Shown here: piece by piece, positions 41,381-49,938 of the stretch
How positions within the stretch are numbered: position 1 is the first letter of the stretch
How the letters are laid out: each line of letters starts with the position of its first letter
Source: CAYMYN01 sp964394665
GTDB taxonomy: Bacteria > Planctomycetota > UBA1135 > GCA-002686595
Assembly: GCA_964394665.1 (NCBI GenBank)
Contig: CAYMYN010000008.1
Span: 1-64,000, forward strand
Direction: 5' to 3'
DNA: 64,000 nucleotides
Position numbers and translations under genes: made by a program
Notes under the pieces: generated by a model
Told to the model about the DNA's origin: nothing
The model's input: only the letters and a program-made list of their open reading frames with translations
Database searches by the model: none

Positions 41381-43861
41381 ATGGAAGTCACCACCCTACA
41401 GATCGCCCTGGCGGTCGCCGCCGCGCTGGGCGTCGGCTTCTGGTTCGGTTGGTGGTCGAAGCACCGCCAGCAGAGCACCCAGCGCGCCATGCTCGACGAG
41501 CTGTGGACGCGCAAGCTCAAGAGCTACGAGCAGGCCCTCGAGGAGGCGCAGACCGCGCACATCCAGACCTCGACCCGCGTGCAGAGCTCCGCGCGCGAGA
41601 TCGCCGCGGCGCAGGCCCGCGCGCGCGAGGCCGAGGCGCACGCCGAAGCCCTGGTGCGGCGCATCGGCGAGCTGGAGGAGGGCGTCGGCGCGAGCGATCT
41701 GCGCGCCAGGACGCTCGAGCAGAGCCGCGAGCGCATCGGACGCGAGCTGGTGCTGGCGCGGCGCGAGTTGGCCGCGACCCGGGAAGCGCTCGCCGAACGG
41801 GAACGGCGCCTGGGCGCCCTCGAACGGCTCCCCGCGCAGCTCGAGGAGCGCGAGGGCGAACTGGCGCTGCTCGAACGCCGGCTGCGCGAGGACCGCGACA
41901 GTCGCGGCGTGGAGATCGCGCGGCTCCAGGAGTGGGTCGACGACCTCGCGCACCTGCCCGGCGTGTTGGAGCGACGGGAGGCCGAGCTGCTCCAGAACCA
42001 AGAGCGCCTCGTGCGCGTCGAGGCCGAAGCCGCCTCGGAGGCCCTGCGGCTCGGCGCGGCGCTGCGCGAGCGCGAACTCGTGCAGCGCAAGCTCGAGGGC
42101 CGCCTGCGTCAGGCCCGCGAGGAACAGGAACGCGAGCGTGCCCGCACCCTGCGGATGCGGGAGGAGCTCGAGGCGCTGCGCGACCGGGCGCGAGAGCTGG
42201 CCGCGCGCCACCTCGAGCTCGAGCGCGAGTCCGCGGCCAAGGACGAGTTCCTGGCGCAGGCCCTCGAACAGGAGCGCGCCCTGATGCTCGAGCGCAGCCG
42301 CGAGTACGAGCGCAGCACCGCCGACCTGGGGCGCGAGTACGAGCGCACCCTGGCCGAACGCTGCGACGAGTACGAGCGTTGGATCGCGGCCCGGGAGGAC
42401 GAACACGCATCCCTCTCGGCACGGCTCCTCGATCGCGAGCGGGAGACCCTCGAACGCACCGCCGGTGAGTACGAGGGCGTGCTGGTCGACCTCCACCGCG
42501 GTCATCGCGTGCGGCTGGAGCAGCTCGAAGCCAACTCGCGCGCGGGCTTCTCCGCCCTCGAGTCGGCGGCCGCGGCCGAGCGCCAGGAGCTCCTGCGCGC
42601 GGCGGAGGAGGCGCTGGCCCAGGCGCGCCTGAGCGCCGGAGAGGAGCTCGAGCTCGAGCGACTCAGCGCGCGCGAAGCCCTGGAGGCCGAGCGCCGCGCG
42701 GCCCGCGAGGCCCTCGAGGAGGAACGCGCGCTCGCCCTGCGGACCGAGGCCGAGCGCGACGCGATCGAGCAACGCGAGCTGGAGCTCGTGCGCGACCTCG
42801 AGTGCAGCGTGGCCGAGTACGAGGCCACCCTGGCCGAGGTCTACCGGGCCGGTGCGACGCGCCTCGAGGCCGCGCCCTTGCCGCCGGCGGAGGCCGACGT
42901 TCCCACCGGGGTCCACGCCGGGGCCGAAGCCCACGCGCGGCCCGACGCCACGGTGGGATGCGCCGAGACCGGCGTCGTCCCGCCCGAGCTCGCGCCCGAT
43001 CCCCTGGCCGCGGTGCTCGCCAGCCCGCTGCTCGAGCTGGAGGCGGCCGCCTCGCCCTTCGAGCTCGAGCGGGCGCGCGAACGCCTCGCCGCTCTCCTGT
43101 CGAGCCGCGGGCCGTCGAGCGCGCTCAGCCTGCCCGCGCACGCGGACCTCGTCGAGCCCGCCGCGGCGGGTCCGCTGCGGCGCATGCGCGCGCGTCCGCC
43201 GCGCGTCGCGCGCTCCCGCGGGGCGCTCGAGGTCGACCCGCACGGGCCGGCGTCCACCGACGGGACGTCGGACCCGCGGCTCGAGACCGAACCGGGCCCC
43301 ACGACCGCGGTCGCGGAGTCGCCCGTGCCGTCGGTTCCCGAGGCCGAGCCCACGCCCGTGGCCACGGACGCGTCGGAGCGCGACGCGCGGCCCGCGGACG
43401 ACGCCGACCCGACGTCCGACCCCGAGACCCAGACCCTCCTCGAGCCCGCACCCCCGCCGCGACGACGTCGCGCCGTGCCCCCCTCCTTGCCCAAGCCCCT
43501 GCGCGCGCGGAAGTCGGACATGGCGGCTGCGGAGAGTCCGGCGCCTCCCGAGCCCGACGTCGCCGCGGCCCCTGCGCCGGAGGTGCTGCGCGAGGAGGAG
43601 TTGGTGCCGCAGGCGCCGCCCGCCGGCGGAGCGCACCGCAGCTCCCCGCGCGACGAGCTGATGCGCGTGCGCGGCATCGGCCCGACGCTCGCCGACCGGT
43701 TGGTGGCCGTGGGCTGCGACTCGTTGCGCGAGTTGGCGAACGTCGGCGAGGCACGCGTCGAGGAACTCGCGCGCGAGCTGCGGATCCCCCCCGCGCGCAT
43801 CCGCCGCGAACGTTGGATCGAGCTCGCCCGGGACCTCGTGGCGAGCGAGTCGAAGCCCTGA
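41381..43861 (+). CDS. Membrane-anchored coiled-coil protein with C-terminal helix-hairpin-helix
   Basis: An 826-residue protein. An N-terminal membrane helix (about 6-24) is followed by an almost continuous coiled coil of about 450 residues rich in Glu, Arg, Leu and Ala. This includes tandem phrases built on REYERS, REYERT and DEYERW near 307-330. A proline- and alanine-rich region follows at about 520-755. It ends with a helix-hairpin-helix domain (about 765-820, LMRVRGIGPTLADRLVAVGC), a type that binds DNA or mediates protein contacts. The layout is like a rod joining the membrane to DNA or to another protein. No family of known function is recognised. The frame has strong coding bias throughout. 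Confidence 0.78.
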   Translation: MEVTTLQIALAVAAALGVGFWFGWWSKHRQQSTQRAMLDELWTRKLKSYEQALEEAQTAHIQTSTRVQSSAREIAAAQARAREAEAHAEALVRRIGELEEGVGASDLRARTLEQSRERIGRELVLARRELAATREALAERERRLGALERLPAQLEEREGELALLERRLREDRDSRGVEIARLQEWVDDLAHLPGVLERREAELLQNQERLVRVEAEAASEALRLGAALRERELVQRKLEGRLRQAREEQERERARTLRMREELEALRDRARELAARHLELERESAAKDEFLAQALEQERALMLERSREYERSTADLGREYERTLAERCDEYERWIAAREDEHASLSARLLDRERETLERTAGEYEGVLVDLHRGHRVRLEQLEANSRAGFSALESAAAAERQELLRAAEEALAQARLSAGEELELERLSAREALEAERRAAREALEEERALALRTEAERDAIEQRELELVRDLECSVAEYEATLAEVYRAGATRLEAAPLPPAEADVPTGVHAGAEAHARPDATVGCAETGVVPPELAPDPLAAVLASPLLELEAAASPFELERARERLAALLSSRGPSSALSLPAHADLVEPAAAGPLRRMRARPPRVARSRGALEVDPHGPASTDGTSDPRLETEPGPTTAVAESPVPSVPEAEPTPVATDASERDARPADDADPTSDPETQTLLEPAPPPRRRRAVPPSLPKPLRARKSDMAAAESPAPPEPDVAAAPAPEVLREEELVPQAPPAGGAHRSSPRDELMRVRGIGPTLADRLVAVGCDSLRELANVGEARVEELARELRIPPARIRRERWIELARDLVASESKP

Positions 43862-43902
43862 ACTCCGACGGGACGTGGGCCGACGCCACGCGCAACCCGG
43901 AG

Positions 43903-44082
43903 CTAGGAGGCTGTTGGGCATAGGCCCGTAGCGAGGCGAAGCGTGATGCGTCGGGGCAAGGAGGGCGAAGCCGAGACAGCGGAGGCGGCCTCATCGGCCG
44001 TTGAGCATGGCTCGGCGAGCCCGACGCGGCCCCGGCGGAGCACGCTTCGCCGCAGTAGGGTCTATGCCCAACAGCCTCCTAG
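43903..44082. mobile_element. Short inverted-repeat element (MITE-like) with CTAG ends
   Basis: Perfect 16-base inverted repeats, GAGGCTGTTGGGCATA at 43907-43922 and its complement at 44063-44078, are flanked on both sides by CTAG (43903-43906 and 44079-44082), consistent with a 4-base target duplication. A second inverted block of 11 bases (GGCGAAGCGTG) lies inside at 43935-43945 and 44041-44051. The 172-base element has no gene of its own. It sits between two convergent genes, and the TAG within the right CTAG copy is the stop codon of the spermidine-synthase-like gene. The ends resemble those of IS5/IS4-type insertion sequences, whose transposase could move it in trans; that link is inference. 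Confidence 0.65.
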
Positions 44083-46817
44083 GGCCCTTTCCGCAGGAAG
44101 GCGCGCAGGCGTTCGCTGGCGGGGAAACCCAGGTTCGCGGCGCTCTTGCCCGGAGAGGTCTCCAACACCCGCGGGCACAGCTCGAGGGCCAGGGCCAGGG
44201 CCTGTTCGGCCGCGGCGGGCTCCCCCATGCGCTCGAGGGCCACGGCCATGAATAGGTGCGCGTCGGCGCGTTCGGGATAGATGCGCGCCGCTTCACGCAG
44301 GCGCAGGGCCGCTTCCCGGGCGGCGACCGGCGAGGGATCGGCGGCCAGCCGGGCGAGACCGCTGGAGCGCGCCCGGGCCGCGCCGACCTCGCGCTCGAGG
44401 GCCAGCAGCTCGGGCGACGCCCCGAGCGCCGCGCGGGCCCGTTCGAGCGCGCCGTCGACGTCGCGTTCGAGGGGCCGGGCGGGCACGGGGAGTCCCAGGG
44501 ACGCGGCCCGCTCGACGCCCCAGGCTTCGCGCGCGCGCCGCAGCCAACGCACGCCGGCGACCGGATCGGCGGCGCCCTCGCCCAACGCACCGCGCCAGGC
44601 ATCCGGTAGGGCCCCCTCCCGTTCGCGCAGGCGCGCGAGGTTCAGGGGCAGGTCGAACAGGCGCTCGCTGCGCCGCGCCGGCCGGTAGCTGATCCACGGG
44701 TCGCGATCGCTGAGCGCCCGTCGCGGCGCCGGCCAGCGCTCGCCCGAAAGGACGTAGCGCGCGGCGAGCTCCGCGGGCGTGGCCAGGCCCAGCTCCGCCA
44801 GGGCAGTGGCCAACGTCCCCGCGTGCGGGAAGCGCCGCGCGTCGAGGGTCGGCTCGCGCTCGCCGCCCACGAGCAACACCTGCGTTCCGAAGAGCCAGAT
44901 CGAGCTCCACGGGAAGGCCTGGGTGAAGGCGGCCAGGGTCGCCTCGAAGGTCTCGGGCTCGAGCGCCTGCGGCGGCACCCATTGGCACAGCAACCCCCCG
45001 GGGGCCAGCGCCCGGCGGGCCACGGCGTAGAACTCCTGCGTGTAGAGGTAGACCGCGAACGGCGAGTCGGGGAGCAGCGGCTCCATCGTCACCACGTCGT
45101 AGCTCGCGGGTCGTTCGGCGAGCGCGCGCCGCCCGTCCCCCAGGATCAGGCGCACCCGCCCGCTCCCCTCCAACGCACCCCCCAGGTCGGCGAGCACGCC
45201 GCGATTGGCGGCTTCGAACCAGTGCGCCCGTTCGGCGACGGCGCGCGAGAGTTCGAGCACATCGAGCCGCTCGACCTCCGGATGCACCGAGACCGCGCCC
45301 GCCGTGGTCCCCGTGCCGAAGGCCAACACCGCGACGCGGCGCGGCGCGGCGTGCAGCAGCAGGGGCAGGTGCCCCAGGACCCGCATGTAGAGGTAGTCGT
45401 CGCCGTCGGCCGCGGCGCGGAAGCCGTCGGTGAGCAACGTGCGTTCGGCGAGCAAGCCATCCCGCACGACCGCCACGCTGAAGTTCTCGTCCTCCGCCAG
45501 ATCGAGGATCGTCAAGGCAGGGTTGGAGAGCGGCGGCGAGAGGCGCACCAGGCTCGGGCCCCCCAGGTGGGGACTGGCGAGGGACGCGCCGCCCAGCGCC
45601 GCACAGACCACGACGGCCGCCCAACGCGCCGCGCCCAGGGGCCGCAGGAGGAAGGCCGCGCCGAGGGCCGCCACCAGGGCCCACGCGCCGAGCGCGCCAT
45701 CCGTGCCCAGGCGCGGCACGGCCAGGGCATGGGTCAGCGGGATCCCGACCAACGCACCCAGCGCTTCCCAACCGAGCAGGTGCCCGAGCACGGGCGCGCG
45801 CGGCCCCTCCACCTCGCGGTGCAGGAGCGGCACGGCCGCGCCGAAGGGCAGGAGCGCGGGGCCGACGAGCAGCGCGGCGGCCAGCAACGGTCGGGCGCGC
45901 GCCGTCGCCGGGTCGAGCAGCAAGGAGGCGAGGATCAGGAGCGGCCAAGCGAGGCCGCACAGCAGGAACAACGCCGGCACGCGGAGCGCGCGGCGCGCGA
46001 GCCCGGCGGGCCCGAGGGCCGCCCCCAGGCCGAGGGCCGCCAGGGACGCGGTGAGGATCGCGGTCAGCGCGGGTTGCATGCCGCCCATCCACAGGACGCC
46101 GATGCGCAGCGCGATCCACTGGACGGCGGCCAACCAGCCGGTGAGCAGCGCGAGGGCCAGCCCCGCCTGGCGCGGGGTGAGTCGCGGCGGCGCACCGCCG
46201 CCGATCGGCGCGGCCGCGGGCCCCGGGCCGCGCACGCCACGCGCGCTCAGGGCCCCGAGCGAGGCCGCGAGCAGCGCCAGGACCCCGGCCAGCGCCGCGG
46301 CGGGGATCCGACCGTGGGCCGCCGGCAGGTGGAAGCCCAGCAGGCTCGCGCCCAGGGCGCTGCCGGCGAAGCTGGCTGTGAAGAGCAGCGCCACGCCCGC
46401 TCCGCCGCCCGCGCGCCAGCCGCGCAGGAGCGTCGGGAGCAGCGCGCCCTGGGGCACGGCCACCGCGAGCAGGGCGAAGATGGCCAGGGCGCCCGCCGCC
46501 GCGCTCCCCGGCAGGTTCGAGCTCGTCCAGAGCAGCGCCGGGACCAGGGTCAGGGCGCCCAGGGCCACCGCCGCGCCGCAGGCGAGGAGCGCGAGCGGCG
46601 CCGAACCGCGCCAAGCGCCGGCGGCCCGCGCGCCGAGGGCCCAGCCGGCGAGGAAGAGCGCGATCCCGAGCGCGGCAGCACGCCCGTGCCCGAGGGCCAG
46701 ACCACACAGCGAGAGCAGCAGGACCTCGAGGCCCAGGCCCGCGGCGCCGACCCCGAGGGCGGCCGCCGTGAGCCCGAGCGCGCGCAGGGGCCTCGCCCCC
46801 ACTCCGCCGGGGCTCAC
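44079..46817 (-). CDS. Polytopic membrane protein with spermidine-synthase-like domain
   Basis: A 912-residue fusion. The N-terminal 410 residues contain about twelve to fourteen hydrophobic segments. Residues of about 450-680 form a spermidine synthase-like Rossmann domain: DGDDYLYMRVLGHLPLLLH, VAVLAFGTGTTAGAVSVHP (nucleotide-type glycine loop), RVRLILGDGRRALAE and YDVVTMEPLLPDSP. The C-terminal 150 residues are helical and TPR-like. Such fused MFS/spermidine-synthase proteins are widespread, but whether they make polyamines is not established. The GTG start overlaps the upstream EIIA gene by four bases. The stop codon lies in the right CTAG of the inverted-repeat element, so that insertion landed exactly at the gene end. 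Confidence 0.85.
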   Translation of the reverse strand: MSPGGVGARPLRALGLTAAALGVGAAGLGLEVLLLSLCGLALGHGRAAALGIALFLAGWALGARAAGAWRGSAPLALLACGAAVALGALTLVPALLWTSSNLPGSAAAGALAIFALLAVAVPQGALLPTLLRGWRAGGGAGVALLFTASFAGSALGASLLGFHLPAAHGRIPAAALAGVLALLAASLGALSARGVRGPGPAAAPIGGGAPPRLTPRQAGLALALLTGWLAAVQWIALRIGVLWMGGMQPALTAILTASLAALGLGAALGPAGLARRALRVPALFLLCGLAWPLLILASLLLDPATARARPLLAAALLVGPALLPFGAAVPLLHREVEGPRAPVLGHLLGWEALGALVGIPLTHALAVPRLGTDGALGAWALVAALGAAFLLRPLGAARWAAVVVCAALGGASLASPHLGGPSLVRLSPPLSNPALTILDLAEDENFSVAVVRDGLLAERTLLTDGFRAAADGDDYLYMRVLGHLPLLLHAAPRRVAVLAFGTGTTAGAVSVHPEVERLDVLELSRAVAERAHWFEAANRGVLADLGGALEGSGRVRLILGDGRRALAERPASYDVVTMEPLLPDSPFAVYLYTQEFYAVARRALAPGGLLCQWVPPQALEPETFEATLAAFTQAFPWSSIWLFGTQVLLVGGEREPTLDARRFPHAGTLATALAELGLATPAELAARYVLSGERWPAPRRALSDRDPWISYRPARRSERLFDLPLNLARLREREGALPDAWRGALGEGAADPVAGVRWLRRAREAWGVERAASLGLPVPARPLERDVDGALERARAALGASPELLALEREVGAARARSSGLARLAADPSPVAAREAALRLREAARIYPERADAHLFMAVALERMGEPAAAEQALALALELCPRVLETSPGKSAANLGFPASERLRAFLRKGP

Positions 46818-47299
46818 CCGTGGACCTCGGCCTCAGCGTCCCCGGCGGCGAGGGCGGCGAAGGCTTCGGCCTGTGTGCCCGCCTCCAGGAGGCGCGAGCG
46901 CACCGACTCCCGACCGAGCACCCGCGCCACGTCCGCCAGGGTGCGGATGTGGAGCAGCTTCTGGTTGCGCGGGATCGCGAGCAGGACGATCAGGCGCGAG
47001 GGCTGACCGTCGACGGCCTCGAAGGCCAAGCCCCCGGGACGGCGGACGATCCCCATCGCGGCGGCCACGCGCTCGATGCCATCGACCGCGGCGTGCGGGA
47101 TGGCGATGCCGTGCTCCATGCCGGTCGAGATCGAACGCTCGCGCGAGAGGACCGCGTCTCGGATCGTCGCCGCCTCCTCGACCGGCAGCTTGCCCCGCGC
47201 GGCGAGGTGGTCGACCAGCATGCCGATCGCCTCCCACTTGTCGGCGGGATCGAAGGCGGGCAACAGGTCCTCGGCCTCGAACAGGTCGGTCAGCCGCAT
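46814..47299 (-). CDS. PTS EIIA type-2 (fructose/nitrogen) domain protein
   Basis: A 161-residue single-domain EIIA of the fructose/mannitol (PtsN-like) type. The phosphorylated histidine is H69 in HGIAIPHAAVDG. The opening MRLTDLFEAEDLLPAF, the segment DKWEAIGMLVDHLA and the core LIVLLAIPRNQKLLHIRTLADVARVL all fit. No HPr, EI or permease lies next to it, so a regulatory role is more likely than sugar transport. An AGGAA sequence 7 bases before ATG 47299 supports the start. It is coupled to the spermidine-synthase-like gene by a GTGA overlap. Confidence 0.9.
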   Translation of the reverse strand: MRLTDLFEAEDLLPAFDPADKWEAIGMLVDHLAARGKLPVEEAATIRDAVLSRERSISTGMEHGIAIPHAAVDGIERVAAAMGIVRRPGGLAFEAVDGQPSRLIVLLAIPRNQKLLHIRTLADVARVLGRESVRSRLLEAGTQAEAFAALAAGDAEAEVHG

Positions 47300-47466
47300 G
47301 GTCGGTTCCTGGCGCTGGGGCGGGGCCGGCGGGGCGCTCCCGCGGATCCCGGCGATCGATGCGCGCGCTCGGGCGCGGCGTGGAGCGCGATACGGGGCGC
47401 AGCAGGATGCACGCCCTCGCCCACCCGGGCAAGCGCCCCGCTGCCGCCGAAGCCGGCGGCTCGCCC

Positions 47467-47476
47467 NNNNNNNNNN
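47467..47476. other. Run of 10 N (scaffold gap)
   Basis: Ten undefined bases. Contig order across this point rests on assembly linkage, not on sequence, so the neighbourhood of the EIIA gene and gspD should be treated with care. Confidence 0.99.
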
Positions 47477-47608
47477 CCGCGGGCCGGCGACGATCGCCGG
47501 GCCCGCGTCGGCACCGGCGGTCGAGGGCGACGCTTCGGGCGGGGAAGAACCGTTGTGGAGGAACGTCTGCCGGCCGCTCGCGTGCGAGCCCCAGCGGCGA
47601 GGGGCGCG

Positions 47609-47638
47609 TTGGACTCGGTCCTGGCCATTTCCTAGAGT
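47609..47638 (+). promoter_or_regulatory. Putative promoter of the type II secretion operon
   Basis: TTGGAC at 47609-47614 and TAGAGT at 47633-47638 are separated by 18 bases and lie about 80 bases before the gspD ATG. The boxes resemble those upstream of the selenoprotein gene. Confidence 0.4.
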
Positions 47639-47718
47639 GCCCCGCTCGCCGCTGGCGAAGTTCCCTAAGCCCCGCAGTCCCAACGAGATAGCCCCACTCC
47701 CCCCCGGCCGGCCCGACC

Positions 47719-49938
47719 ATGATCGACCTCCTCGCAGCCCTGCCGCTCCTGGTCCCCGCGCTGTTCCCCGCCCAGGGTCAGGGCCGTCCGGCGGTGCCCC
47801 CGATCCAGGACCTGGGGGACACCTGGCTGCTCAGCCTCGAGGAGTCCGGGGACAGCGAGCTGACCCTCGAGCGCCTGGTGAAGATCACCCAGGAGGTCAC
47901 GGGGATCAACTTCACCTACACGAAGGAGACCGGGCAGCTCCTGGCCAGCGTTCCGGTGCGGATGTTCGGGCCCAAGGAGATCCCCAAGCGGGACTTCTAC
48001 GCCTTCTTCCAGATCCTGATGATCATCAACGAGTACGTGACGACCCGCATCGGGCCGGATCACCTCTCGGTGGTGGTCGTGCAGAGCCTCAAGTCCCCCG
48101 CGCGCACGACGATGCGCCAGGACGCGGTCTACGTCGATCCGCAGGAAATCGAGACCTACGCGGACCAGCCCGCGACCCTGATCACGACGGTGCTCAGCCT
48201 GCCGAACACCGACGTGCGCACGCTCTCGAACTCCCTGCGCCCGCTGATCGTCGACCCGAACACGCTGACGATCCTGCCGGTCGGCAACAACAACCTCATC
48301 CTGCAGGGCTTCGGCAGCCAGATCGCCGCCCTGGCGCGCATGATGTATCTCGTCGACGACGCCTCGCGGCCGGTCGACGTGCCGCTGCCGGAGTTCGAGG
48401 TCGTACCGCTCGAGTACGCCTCCGCGCAGGAGATCGCCAGCATGATCGAGGAGCTCCTGGACGCCAGCCGGCGGGCGGCCCAGAGCAGCCAGCGCTCCCA
48501 ACCGCAGGTCCAGGGCGCCACCGCCCCGATCCCGCGCCAGGAGTCCGAGACCAAGATCCTGGTCGATCCGCGCACGAACTCGCTGCTGGTGATGGCGATG
48601 GCCGACCAGATGCCGCGCATCAAGGAGCTCGTCGCGCGCCTGGACGTCGACATCGTCGAGCGCGAGCGCAACTACCACTTCGTCGCGCTCCAGAACGCGG
48701 ACGCCACGCAAACCGCCGAGGTCCTGGAGAACTTCCTGCGCGACGCCGCGCGCGTGCAGCCCACCCAGGCCGCGGGACAGCCCCAGACCGGTCGGGTCGG
48801 CGGGGGCGGATCGAGCGGAACGGACGTGGTCGTGGTCCCTTCGCCGGCCACCAACTCGCTCCTGATCGCCGCCAACCGCACGCGCTACGAGGAGATCTAC
48901 GACCTGATCCAGCGGTTGGACATGCGCCAGGACCAGGTGCTGATCGAGACCGCGCTGATCGAGCTCTCCGGCAGCGACGTCCTCAACCTGGGCGTCGAGT
49001 TGGGCGGCGCCGACTTCGGCGACAACAACCGCGGTCCGTGGGGCCTGACGAGCTTCGGGCTCGGCTCGTTCGTCGACACGAACAACGACGGCATCCCGGA
49101 CGTGAAGGTGCCGAACGTCGCCCAGGGCGTGACGGCGGGCATCCTCTCGGGCGAGGACTTCAACCTGCCCATCCTGCTCGCCGCGCTGCGGGACAAGCGC
49201 AATACCAACGTGCTCAACATCCCCTCGGTGCTGGTCGCCAACAACGGCACGGCTCGGGTGTTGACCCTCGACCAGCAGCCCACGACCCAGATCACCGCCA
49301 CCGGCGTGGGCGGGCAGACGCAGGAGAACTTCGCCAGCTACCAGGAAGCGGGCATCACGCTCGAGATCTCGCCCGCGATCAGCGCCTCGCGCTACCTGCG
49401 CCTGAAGATCTACCTCGAGGTCTCGAGCTTCCTCGGGAGTTTCTCGGGCCCCATCCCCCCGCCGAAGATCACGCGCACGATCGACACGACGGTCAACGTG
49501 CCCAGCGGCGACACGATGGTCATCGGCGGGATCATCGTCGACAACAAGGGCGAGACGACGCGGCGCGTCCCGTTCCTGGGCGACATCCCCCTGCTCGGAC
49601 GGCTCTTCCGCAGCGACAGCAGCTCGAAGGACCGCACCACGCTGTATTTCTTCGTGACGCCCCACATCATGCAGGACCGCGACTTCGCGGACCTCGCCGA
49701 GTACAGCTACCGCAAGAAGCTCGACGCCGCCGACACGATCGGCGCCAGCCGCGTGCAGTTGATCGATCCCAAGTTCGGTCGGGCCGGCGCCAAGGACTTC
49801 GGTGGCGGCTTCGAGGTCCCGCTCTACCAGGCCCCCGCGCGGGGTCAGGTCGATGCGACGCAATTGGGGCTCGACCCCAGCGAAGTGCAGCGCATGCTCC
49901 GCGAGGAAGCCGCCGCGGGCGGTTCGGAGAAGCCTTGA
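47719..49938 (+). CDS. gspD: Type II secretion system secretin
   Basis: A 739-residue secretin that forms the outer-membrane channel of the type II system. A short signal peptide is followed by N0 (about 45-130, TGINFTYTKETGQLLASVPV), N1 (about 160-225, with the GNNNLILQGFG segment), N2 (about 230-310) and N3 (about 315-410, with the low-complexity loop GRVGGGGSSGTD). The secretin core follows at about 470-665 (NVLNIPSVLVANNGTARVLT, VPSGDTMVIGGIIVDN, VPFLGDIPLLGRLF, YFFVTPHIM). There is no pilotin-binding S-domain of recognised type. It opens the operon. The gspE start overlaps its stop by four bases. Confidence 0.94.
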   Translation: MIDLLAALPLLVPALFPAQGQGRPAVPPIQDLGDTWLLSLEESGDSELTLERLVKITQEVTGINFTYTKETGQLLASVPVRMFGPKEIPKRDFYAFFQILMIINEYVTTRIGPDHLSVVVVQSLKSPARTTMRQDAVYVDPQEIETYADQPATLITTVLSLPNTDVRTLSNSLRPLIVDPNTLTILPVGNNNLILQGFGSQIAALARMMYLVDDASRPVDVPLPEFEVVPLEYASAQEIASMIEELLDASRRAAQSSQRSQPQVQGATAPIPRQESETKILVDPRTNSLLVMAMADQMPRIKELVARLDVDIVERERNYHFVALQNADATQTAEVLENFLRDAARVQPTQAAGQPQTGRVGGGGSSGTDVVVVPSPATNSLLIAANRTRYEEIYDLIQRLDMRQDQVLIETALIELSGSDVLNLGVELGGADFGDNNRGPWGLTSFGLGSFVDTNNDGIPDVKVPNVAQGVTAGILSGEDFNLPILLAALRDKRNTNVLNIPSVLVANNGTARVLTLDQQPTTQITATGVGGQTQENFASYQEAGITLEISPAISASRYLRLKIYLEVSSFLGSFSGPIPPPKITRTIDTTVNVPSGDTMVIGGIIVDNKGETTRRVPFLGDIPLLGRLFRSDSSSKDRTTLYFFVTPHIMQDRDFADLAEYSYRKKLDAADTIGASRVQLIDPKFGRAGAKDFGGGFEVPLYQAPARGQVDATQLGLDPSEVQRMLREEAAAGGSEKP

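Larger units (their letters stand above)
47300..47718. other. Intergenic region containing an assembly gap
   Basis: These 419 bases separate the EIIA gene from the secretion operon. Ten Ns at 47467-47476 mark a scaffold gap of unknown true length. No gene with convincing codon bias is seen on either side of it. The right part carries the putative gspD promoter. A gene broken by the gap cannot be ruled out. Confidence 0.7.

Noticed and set aside
43943..44251. A 102-codon plus-strand frame in the inverted-repeat element
   Set aside because: It crosses the right terminal repeat into the antisense of the next gene and has no transposase-like sequence.
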